From the NCBI GenBank assembly GCA_002785065.1, contig PFLI01000118.1, positions 1-6,212 of the forward strand: a stretch of 6,212 nucleotides of DNA, in the 5' to 3' direction. Below the pieces are notes generated by a model. That model saw only the letters and a program-made list of their open reading frames with translations, made no database searches and was not told where the DNA came from. Every line of letters begins with the position of its first letter. Within the stretch, counting starts at the first letter, position 1. The translations under genes and the position numbers were made by a program. Below, piece by piece: positions 1 through 5,032 of the stretch. This stretch comes from Candidatus Roizmanbacteria bacterium CG_4_10_14_0_8_um_filter_33_9. Its GTDB lineage: Bacteria > Patescibacteriota > Microgenomatia > UBA1406 > GWC2-37-13.

Positions 1-332
1 GTTTTTCCCTGAACTTCAATAAATAGATCGGGATCAAATGCTTTTTTTTCTTGATTAGGCTTAATTGTTCCACCTTTTTCTAAAATGGTAATTTTTTCAA
101 TATTTTGAAGTGCTATGTTGTTTTTAGGTTGAATCTTTAGAGCTTTATGATAATATTTTTTTGCATTTGCTATATCTTTTAATTGAAGATGAGCAAAGCC
201 AAGACGTAAATATGCAGATTCGTTGAGTTTATTTATTTTAATAATTTGTTTATTGTATTGTATCGCCTCATCCCATTTTAAGCTTATTGCAGAATCAATT
301 GCGCGTTGTTCAAGTATTTCAATATCATCCAT
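1..332 (-). CDS. TPR-repeat protein, N-terminal part (runs off the left edge)
   Basis: The frame is open from an ATG at 332 to the window edge: 110 full codons plus two bases, with the C-terminus missing. The protein begins MDDIEILEQRAIDSA. It holds two tetratricopeptide-like helical pairs, at about residues 6-38 (W20, DEAIQYNKQIIKIN) and 39-72 (AYLRLGFAHLQL, then AKKYYHKALKIQP). The spacing of W/L/Y, G/A and P residues is typical of TPRs. A charged linker and a 'DPDLFIEVQGKT' stretch follow at about 100-111. TPRs are protein-protein interaction scaffolds, and the partner cannot be inferred here. I recall short TPR proteins ending in a similar 'LF-x-E-x-x-GKT' motif from Microgenomates genomes; this is memory, not a search. 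No signal peptide is visible, so it is probably cytoplasmic. It is divergent from yebC, and a strong promoter ends 11 nt before its ATG with no Shine-Dalgarno. Confidence 0.85.
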   Translation of the reverse strand, partial: MDDIEILEQRAIDSAISLKWDEAIQYNKQIIKINKLNESAYLRLGFAHLQLKDIANAKKYYHKALKIQPKNNIALQNIEKITILEKGGTIKPNQEKKAFDPDLFIEVQGK

Positions 333-343
333 AGATAGCTACC

Positions 344-371
344 AGTATATGTAATTTTTGTGTTTTGTCAA
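344..371 (-). promoter_or_regulatory. Sigma-70-type promoter of the TPR gene
   Basis: Read on the minus strand, there is a perfect TTGACA -35 box (plus positions 366-371), a 16-nt spacer and a TATACT -10 box (344-349). The -10 ends only 11 nt before the ATG at 332. Transcription should therefore start about 4-6 nt upstream of the start codon, too close for a ribosome binding site, and none is visible. The -35 box almost touches the yebC -10 box, so the two divergent promoters are interleaved. Confidence 0.65.
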
Positions 372-372
372 G

Positions 373-378
373 TATAAT
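373..378 (+). promoter_or_regulatory. -10 box of the yebC operon
   Basis: A perfect TATAAT hexamer lies 10 nt before the yebC ATG (389). A start 6-7 nt downstream of it gives a leader of about 4 nt. No good -35 is present at the expected distance: positions 350-355 read tgtaat, next to the -10 box of the divergent TPR promoter. No Shine-Dalgarno lies between the box and the ATG. RNA polymerase binding in one direction should hinder the other, so the two divergent units may compete. Confidence 0.5.
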
Positions 379-388
379 AAAGCTACGT

Positions 389-1111
389 ATGTCAGGACAT
401 TCTAAATGGGCTAATATAAAGCATAAAAAAGAAGTAAATGATAAGGTAAAGGGTCAGGTTTTTGCTAAGCTTTCACGTCTTATTACACTTGCCGTTATTG
501 AAGGCGGTTTAATGCCGGATCCGACAAATAATTTTAAACTTCGATTTCTCATTGAAAAAGCAAAAACCGCCAATATGCCAAAAGATAATATTGAACGTGC
601 GATAGAAAGAGGGTATGGTCCTAATAAATCCCAGTTAAAAGAATGTGTATACGAAGCTTTTGGACCATTTGGTGTGGCAATGATAATAACTGCATCTTCT
701 GATAATCCTACACGAACGGTAAATGCGATAAAATCTGGGCTTGAGCAATATCAGGCAAAACTGGGTGCTCAGGGCTCTGTAATGTATCTGTTTAAGAAGG
801 TTGGTGTTATTGTTTTTGATAAAATAACTTATAAAGAAGACGATATTTTTGAATTTGCACAAAAATGCAATGCTTTAGATATAGAAAATAATGAAGCCTC
901 GTATATTATTTATATACCTTTTATTGAGTTGGGGAGAGTAAAAGATCATATTGGCAGTTTAGTTAGTACATCTATTGATATTGAATATATACCAGATAGT
1001 CATATTATTTTACCAGAAGAACAATTGAGAAAAATTGCAACTATTATAAATTCTCTTGAAACGCTTGATGATATTCATGAAGTATTTACGAATATTAAAA
1101 TAGCAACATAA
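389..1111 (+). CDS. yebC: YebC/PmpR/TACO1-family protein
   Basis: The 240-residue product matches the usual YebC length (about 240-250). The frame is open upstream to a TTG at 365, but the family's invariant start MSGHSKWANIKHKK sets the start at ATG 389. The N-terminal helical domain (about 1-75) has the basic KHKK segment and NFKLRFLIEKAKTANMPKDNIERAIERG. The central hallmark at about 88-140 reads YEAFGPFGVAMII, then NPTRTVNAIKSGLEQ and GAQGSVMYLFKKVGVI. The C-terminal ferredoxin-like part ends LETLDDIHEVFTNIKI. Members were long annotated as transcriptional regulators. More recent work on bacterial YebC proteins and mitochondrial TACO1 supports a role on the ribosome, relieving stalling at proline-rich stretches. 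The protein is cytoplasmic. The family name is very secure; which role applies here is not decidable. Only one base separates its TAA from the next ATG. Confidence 0.96.
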   Translation: MSGHSKWANIKHKKEVNDKVKGQVFAKLSRLITLAVIEGGLMPDPTNNFKLRFLIEKAKTANMPKDNIERAIERGYGPNKSQLKECVYEAFGPFGVAMIITASSDNPTRTVNAIKSGLEQYQAKLGAQGSVMYLFKKVGVIVFDKITYKEDDIFEFAQKCNALDIENNEASYIIYIPFIELGRVKDHIGSLVSTSIDIEYIPDSHIILPEEQLRKIATIINSLETLDDIHEVFTNIKIAT

Positions 1112-1112
1112 T

Positions 1113-1910
1113 ATGCATGCCATTTTCTTTCCCATTTTTGTAAAAATCGAAAAACGTATCCGCATGATAATTGCAACAGGGGTTATTACAAGTATTATGT
1201 TTATTTGTACATTTCTTTTTTTTGATAAATCAATAGTAATCCTCCCTATTCTAGTAGTATTTACTTTGTTTTTTACCTACTTTTCTCTTCTTGAAGGAAT
1301 TGAAAAAGTTGAATGGTTTACGCTTTTTATTATGCCTGTACTAACAGTGATAGCTCTCTATTTTTTTTATTTTTTATTTCCAGTTAGATGGTTAACTCGG
1401 CTGCCATTTCTCATTTTTTTCGGGATTTCTGTATATGCAAATTTATTGGTATCCAACATATTTAATGTGGGAGTAGAGAAGAGTCTTCAACTTTACCGTG
1501 CCGCCTTTTCTGTTAATTATTTTTATCAAACACTTCTTCTTTTTATTGTTTCAAATCTTATTTTTTCGTTAAAATTATCTTTTTTTGAAAATGGACTGTT
1601 GTTTTTCGGGGTAGTGAGCGTTTTAGCTATACAACTTATTTGGAGTATTAAGTTAGATCAATATATTGAAAAACGTGTGTTATATTTTGGACTATTAATA
1701 AGTTGGATTATTACCCAGGTAAGTGTATTAATTTCGTTTATACCTCTTCAATCTCCAATAAGTGCTTTAGCACTATCTTCAGGCTATTATATAGTTGGAG
1801 GTTTGGTATATCTTCATATAGACTCTCGTTTATTTAAAGAAACAATTCGAGAATATCTATTTGTTCTTGGTTTTATTATCTGCGTTGTTTTTCTTTCAAT
1901 TTCCTGGTAA
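1113..1910 (+). CDS. Conserved multi-pass membrane protein, function unknown
   Basis: A 265-residue, very hydrophobic protein with eight or nine predicted membrane helices, at about residues 18-37, 40-60, 67-90, 96-115, 137-154, 160-178, 189-209, 215-233 and 247-264. The N-terminus (MHAIFFPIFVKIEKRIRM) carries basic residues before the first helix. Likely conserved loops are FPVRWLTRLP (about 89-98), NIFNVGVEKSLQLYRAAFSV (about 115-134) and KETIREYLFVLGF (about 242-254). I believe this is a hypothetical family typical of Microgenomates, but I know of no assigned function. It has no transporter signature and no Walker or catalytic motif. The ATG comes one base after the yebC stop with no Shine-Dalgarno, so it is probably co-transcribed and translationally coupled. 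A later in-frame ATG at 1164 (MIIATGVITS) is less likely, because it would drop the N-terminal segment. No clear terminator follows. Confidence 0.88.
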   Translation: MHAIFFPIFVKIEKRIRMIIATGVITSIMFICTFLFFDKSIVILPILVVFTLFFTYFSLLEGIEKVEWFTLFIMPVLTVIALYFFYFLFPVRWLTRLPFLIFFGISVYANLLVSNIFNVGVEKSLQLYRAAFSVNYFYQTLLLFIVSNLIFSLKLSFFENGLLFFGVVSVLAIQLIWSIKLDQYIEKRVLYFGLLISWIITQVSVLISFIPLQSPISALALSSGYYIVGGLVYLHIDSRLFKETIREYLFVLGFIICVVFLSISW

Positions 1911-1977
1911 AAAATACGCATAGAGAAAACAGGGAAGAGGAGAGAGGTGATTTTAAGTACAGACGTGAATATTATGT

Positions 1978-2014
1978 CCTATAGTAAATAATACCCTATA
2001 GTAAAAATACTATA
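1978..2014. repeat. Direct repeat CCTATAGTAAA x2 with overlapping inverted repeat
   Basis: The 11-mer CCTATAGTAAA occurs at 1978-1988 and again at 1995-2005, start to start 17 bp. The second copy also forms a perfect inverted repeat, TATAGTA (1997-2003) and TACTATA (2008-2014), around an AAAA loop. A 10-bp palindrome, TACGTACGTA, follows at 2025-2034. The cluster could bind a dimeric protein. It is A+T-rich, so part of it may be chance. Confidence 0.5.
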
Positions 2015-2067
2015 AGATATTTTATACGTACGTAAAACATATGTATTATGAAAGCTAAAATGTTTAA

Positions 2068-2342
2068 ATAGATCGTTCCTACGAGCTAAATATAATAATA
2101 TATCAATGTGGATAACACGAGAAAGAGGAGGCTAAATTTACATGTTTAGCAAACTAAATCAATCTAAACTACACTCTTCTTGTGATATTGTCTCAATATA
2201 AATTGATTGTATTTAGCCTTATTTATACAGTTATGGGCTGTTATAACAGTCTGTATACGTTTATCACCATTCTTTTGATATAGGAGTAGCTTCAAAATTG
2301 CTAATATAGAGCTATAAAACAAGCTAAATTGTAACGATCTGT
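2068..2342. ncRNA. Candidate structured RNA (long-range stem with internal hairpins)
   Basis: Bases 2068-2077 (ATAGATCGTT) can pair with 2333-2342 (AACGATCTGT) in a 10-bp stem with one G-U pair, closing a block of about 275 nt. Inside it, AGGCTAAAT (2129-2137) pairs perfectly with ATTTAGCCT (2211-2219), enclosing a small TTTAG-CAAA-CTAAA hairpin (2145-2158) and an AATCAAT/ATTGATT pair (2157-2163, 2202-2208). TATACAG (2224-2230) pairs with CTGTATA (2251-2257), extended inward by TTAT/ATAA. GTAGCT (2286-2291) can pair with AGCTAT (2310-2315). A TG-TATTAT promoter-like hexamer ends at 2049, suggesting transcription on the plus strand, although the strand is not certain. It does not match the hallmarks of tmRNA, RNase P RNA, SRP RNA or 6S RNA that I can recall. 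No folding was computed. Confidence 0.25.
2107..2115 (-). promoter_or_regulatory. Perfect consensus DnaA box, isolated
   Basis: TGTGGATAA on the plus strand is the exact complement of the TTATCCACA DnaA box. The chance of this 9-mer on either strand in an 890-bp region is below about 2%. Nearby TTATACAGT and TTATCACCA each differ from a box at two positions. With one perfect copy and no dnaA or dnaN gene in view, this does not establish an origin. Confidence 0.3.
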
Positions 2343-2556
2343 CGTTGCTATAAAAGAAGAGTAAATGTTTCCCAAGAGAGGGTTGATTATTTGAATAATA
2401 TATTCAGAGTTAGTGTGTTAACAGCGATGTCTATGTTAGTAAACATCTCTTTAAAGGAGAAGACACTCCTCTTAGAAGGAATATATACCACAAAATCGGT
2501 ACTACTGTTATTTATGGAATATCTGCACATATATCTTTAAAGAGAAGAATGCATAT

Positions 2557-2586
2557 AACGTCGTAAATTGTATCTTTTACGACGTT
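2557..2586. repeat. Perfect 11-bp inverted repeat, 8-nt loop
   Basis: AACGTCGTAAA (2557-2567) and TTTACGACGTT (2576-2586) are exact reverse complements around the loop TTGTATCT. The stem is richer in CpG than its surroundings. No U-tract follows on either strand, so it is not a standard intrinsic terminator. It lies between two convergent genes and could be an RNA end or processing hairpin, or a dyad operator. Confidence 0.7.
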
Positions 2587-2800
2587 GTGGGAGACTATCA
2601 GAAGAGAAGTGCACTTATTGTCATAACAATCTAAAATAATATATTTGTCATTAATTATTTATTTCATATATTATTAATTCTCTATTATTCTCTTATTTCT
2701 TGCTCATTTCTCCTAGTAGGATCCAGCGTTTTTAGATTGAGGCTAAAATTATGCTTTAGGTTGTTCTGACAGGTTTTATATGGATTTAGCTCTCTCCCCT

Positions 2801-4027
2801 TTACTTTCGTGTCTGTAGGCGAGTGTTTTTTGTATGAAGATATTTAATTAATCCGTTTTTTAGTATTGTTATTGCCTTTTTCAGAGAAGAAATCTTAAGG
2901 ACATATGCTATACGGACCTCGTTTTTGCCTTTTCCTAAGCTGGAATAAAATCCTGAAGCTGGAGCAAGCATAACCGTTTCATTATGTAAGCGGTAATCAG
3001 TAAGAAGCCATTTACAAAAATCTTCAGCATTTAGAACAGGAAGTCCAACAATACAATAAAAGGCACCTTCAGGTTTTTCAAGTGTCACTCTAGGAATTTT
3101 GGACAAACCTTCAAAGAGGATATCGCGGCGATTTTGATATTCTTTGTGAACCTCCTTAAAAAAGGATGAAGGAACTTCCATAAGATGTGAAGCCATTGCT
3201 TGGTCTATGAGTCCAGCAGAAAGACGGCTTTGAGCAATACGAAGTATTCCGGCCATCAAGTCGGCGTTAAGCGATATAAGCATGCCTAAACGCGCTCCAC
3301 AAAGACTATATCGTTTTGACATACTGTCAAGAACAATTATTTGATTGGGCATTTTTTCTATATAATCGAGTAAGGAGACGTGTTTATTTCCATCATATAC
3401 AAAGTCACGGTATACTTCATCTGCAATGAGAAATAGCCCATGTTTTTGAGCAATTTTGACCAACATTTCTATTTCATCTCGAGTATAAACAGTACCTGTT
3501 GGGTTATTTGGATTGCAGATTAGTATTGCCTTTGTTCTTTTGTTAATTTTTTCCTCAATTTCTATTTTTTTTGGAAGATGAAATCCAGTATCAGGTTTTG
3601 TTAAAACAGGAACCAAGGAGATACCCTGAATAGTAGCATACGAGTTATAGTTGGTATAAAGAGGTTCAAAAGTAAGAACCTCATCACCAGGTTCGCAAAC
3701 AGCAAAAAAAGTAAGTCCAATAGCTTCTGAACCTCCACTTGTTACTTGAATATGGGCTATTTGAATAAAAGGATAGCCGAGCTTATGGTAATAGTTTTTT
3801 AATCCTTCGAGGAACTCAGGATCACCTTGAGATTGACCGTATGATATTGGGTTTCTTTTCCAATTTTGAAGTGATTTAATAAACACATCGGGAGTTTTTA
3901 TATCAGGATCTCCAATATTGAGATGATATACAGTTACTCCTTGTTTTTTTGCCTCAACAGCAAAAGGAACCAATTTTCGGATAGGAGAAGCTGGAACAAG
4001 TGAGATACGTTGAGAAATATTCTTCAT
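2801..4027 (-). CDS. Class I/II pyridoxal-phosphate aminotransferase
   Basis: The 408-residue product is full length for fold-type I aminotransferases (about 390-410). It moves an amino group between an amino acid and a 2-oxo acid in the cytoplasm. Active-site residues are complete: the substrate-loop segment NIGDPDIKTP (37-46), SGGSEAI (97-103), NPNNPTG (172-178, with N175 near the cofactor), D203 and Y206 in IADEVYRDF (pyridine nitrogen and O3' contacts), K238 in DSMSKRYS (Schiff base), R246 (phosphate) and R372 in NEVRIAYVL (substrate carboxylate). SKRYSLCGARLG replaces the commoner SKTFSMTGWRIG, which places it in a distinct subgroup and outside classic AspC. Substrate specificity cannot be read from the sequence; aspartate, alanine, aromatic or methionine are all possible. 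The start is MKNISQRISL at 4027, with a TTGAAA-17-TATAAT promoter just upstream. It is divergent from the ABC operon. Confidence 0.95.
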   Translation of the reverse strand: MKNISQRISLVPASPIRKLVPFAVEAKKQGVTVYHLNIGDPDIKTPDVFIKSLQNWKRNPISYGQSQGDPEFLEGLKNYYHKLGYPFIQIAHIQVTSGGSEAIGLTFFAVCEPGDEVLTFEPLYTNYNSYATIQGISLVPVLTKPDTGFHLPKKIEIEEKINKRTKAILICNPNNPTGTVYTRDEIEMLVKIAQKHGLFLIADEVYRDFVYDGNKHVSLLDYIEKMPNQIIVLDSMSKRYSLCGARLGMLISLNADLMAGILRIAQSRLSAGLIDQAMASHLMEVPSSFFKEVHKEYQNRRDILFEGLSKIPRVTLEKPEGAFYCIVGLPVLNAEDFCKWLLTDYRLHNETVMLAPASGFYSSLGKGKNEVRIAYVLKISSLKKAITILKNGLIKYLHTKNTRLQTRK

Positions 4028-4039
4028 ATATACAAAGAG

Positions 4040-4068
4040 ATTATAGTTGTAATGTTTCTATTTTTCAA
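4040..4068 (-). promoter_or_regulatory. Sigma-70-type promoter of the aminotransferase gene
   Basis: On the minus strand, TTGAAA (plus 4063-4068), a 17-nt spacer and TATAAT (4040-4045) form a near-ideal promoter. The -10 ends 12 nt before the ATG at 4027, giving a leader of about 5 nt. No Shine-Dalgarno is present in the 12-nt gap. Confidence 0.7.
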
Positions 4069-4095
4069 TAGCGCTTTAGATGAAGCTAGATAATG

Positions 4096-4104
4096 TGATA
4101 TACT
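4096..4104 (+). promoter_or_regulatory. Extended -10 promoter of the ABC exporter operon
   Basis: TGATATACT is an extended -10 (TG-n-TATACT). It ends 7 nt before the ATG at 4112, so transcription should begin at or next to the first base of the start codon. The -35 is weak (TTTAGA at 4075-4080, 18-nt spacer), which an extended -10 can compensate. No Shine-Dalgarno is present. Confidence 0.55.
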
Positions 4105-4111
4105 CATATTT

Positions 4112-5032
4112 ATGGATATATTACAGGTGGCTAACCTGACAAAACAATTTGATTTGTATAAAGCGGTTGATAATATTACTTTTTCATTAAAGGAGGGTGA
4201 AATATTGGGAATGTTGGGGCCTAACGGAGCCGGAAAAACCACAACCATACAAATGCTTCTTGGAGTTTTGACCCCCACATTTGGAAGCATTTCCTATTTT
4301 GAAAAATCCTTATTTAATCACAAGGAAGAAATATTGGAGCAAGTGAATTTTTCATCTACTTATACAAAGTTGCCTGAAAATCTCACTGTTTTAGAAAATT
4401 TGACCTTTATTTCTTATTTGTATGATATTAAACACCGAAAGGACCGGATTATAAAATTAGCAGATCAATTTAATCTAAATAACTTAATGCATATGCAGTG
4501 CAGCGATCTTTCAGCCGGTCAAATGACCCGGCTTACTCTTGCAAAAGCATTTATTAATTATCCTAAAGTATTGCTTTTAGACGAACCCACAGCTTCGCTT
4601 GACCCAGATGTTGCAGATTTTATCCGAAAATTCCTTATGGAAGAACGAAAAAAATTTCAAGTTTCTATCATTATAACGTCGCACAATATGGCAGAGGTGG
4701 AAGAGGTTTGCGACCGCGTAATTTTTATAGATCAGGGGCGTATTATAGCCAACGACACACCGGAAGGATTGGCAAAGACAATTGATACATCACATGTGGA
4801 GCTTCTCGTAAAAGACGGATTGAAACGGACCATTGAAATATGTCATGAAAAAGGAATGAAATATGAAATCAAAGGGAGATATATTGTGATTGATGTCAAA
4901 GAAGAAAATATACCGGTATTGCTTTATAATCTTATGGAAAAAGGGGTGTATTATGATGAAATTGCGATTGAAAAACCCACGCTTGAAGATTATTTTTTAC
5001 AAGTTGTGAAGCAAAAACATGAAAGCCCATAG
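4112..5032 (+). CDS. ABC transporter ATP-binding protein (ABC-2 exporter type)
   Basis: A 306-residue ATPase that powers the permease encoded next to it, on the cytoplasmic face of the membrane. Motifs in order: Walker A GPNGAGKTT (36-44), signature LSAGQ (133-137), Walker B VLLLDEP (153-159) with catalytic E158, D-loop SLDPD (162-166) and H-loop H191 in TSHNMAEVE. All catalytic residues are present except the Q-loop glutamine: the segment reads VNFSSTYTKLPENLT (78-92), with Thr or Ser where Gln is usual. I recall similar FSS-x-Y-x-x-LP segments in a subgroup of ABC-2 ATPases, so this is probably a family trait and not damage. Residues from about 220 form the C-terminal extension common in NodI/DrrA-like exporters, ending in the typical IEKPTLEDYFLQVV. 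The substrate is unknown; drugs, lipids or polysaccharides are family options. Confidence 0.95.
   Translation: MDILQVANLTKQFDLYKAVDNITFSLKEGEILGMLGPNGAGKTTTIQMLLGVLTPTFGSISYFEKSLFNHKEEILEQVNFSSTYTKLPENLTVLENLTFISYLYDIKHRKDRIIKLADQFNLNNLMHMQCSDLSAGQMTRLTLAKAFINYPKVLLLDEPTASLDPDVADFIRKFLMEERKKFQVSIIITSHNMAEVEEVCDRVIFIDQGRIIANDTPEGLAKTIDTSHVELLVKDGLKRTIEICHEKGMKYEIKGRYIVIDVKEENIPVLLYNLMEKGVYYDEIAIEKPTLEDYFLQVVKQKHESP

Larger units (their letters stand above)
2054..2790. repeat. Dispersed GCTAAAT word cluster, both strands
   Basis: GCTAAAT is exact at 2085-2091, 2131-2137 and 2323-2329 (plus), and at 2211-2217 and 2784-2790 (minus). GCTAAAA variants lie at 2054-2060 and 2742-2748 (plus), and a GCTAAAC lies on the minus strand at 2144-2150. 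Upstream flanks are often purine-rich, for example AGAGGAG, GAGAGA and GATTGAG. From base composition, roughly 0.2 exact copies would be expected in this gap on both strands; five are present. By eye I found no exact copy inside the genes. The spacing is irregular, so this is not a CRISPR or a simple iteron array. It may be a binding site or part of RNA stems: the 2131 and 2211 copies lie in the paired arms of one inverted repeat. Confidence 0.5.
1911..2800. other. 890-bp intergenic region without a convincing gene
   Basis: The region lies between two convergent genes, so it needs no promoter for either. It is far longer than every other gap in this window (1-84 bp). Stops are frequent in all frames. 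The longest open stretch noticed is 2328-2537 (about 70 codons, plus strand), with no ATG in its first half. The region holds a direct repeat at 1978-2005, a perfect DnaA-box 9-mer at 2107-2115, repeated GCTAAAT words on both strands, an inverted-repeat-rich block at 2068-2342 and a perfect 11-bp hairpin at 2557-2586. The last part, about 2630-2710, is very A+T-rich and featureless. No tRNA, rRNA, tmRNA or RNase P hallmark was recognised on either strand. Candidate explanations are an untranslated structured RNA, a protein-binding locus such as a replication or segregation site, or a decayed insertion. Confidence 0.75.

Noticed and set aside
365..388. Upstream TTG start adding eight residues (MSSIIKLR) to YebC
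   Set aside because: The family starts at MSGHSKW, and the extension runs through the TATAAT promoter box.
635..862. Minus-strand 75-codon ORF
   Set aside because: It lies wholly within yebC; its product is unlike any family and rich in C/Y/R/I, as expected for an antisense shadow.
1947..1991. GTG-started 14-codon ORF after AGGAGAGAG
   Set aside because: It is too short and has a non-ATG start. Purine runs are frequent in this gap, and no neighbouring gene would make it a leader peptide.
2711..2735. Possible terminator, TCCT-AGT-AGGA hairpin followed further on by TTTTT
   Set aside because: The stem is only 4 bp and is separated from the T-run by several bases; it is too weak to call.
1911..2800. 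Origin of replication call
   Set aside because: There is only one perfect DnaA box, no dnaA/dnaN/parAB neighbour, and skew cannot be judged from this window.
1911..2800. CRISPR array, tRNA, tmRNA or RNase P RNA in the gap
   Set aside because: There are no regularly spaced repeats, no GTTCRA T-arm with a matching acceptor stem, and no recognisable RNase P or tmRNA core sequence on either strand.
4024..4290. Minus-strand 88-codon ORF
   Set aside because: It is antisense to the Walker A end of the ABC ATPase and spans both divergent promoters.
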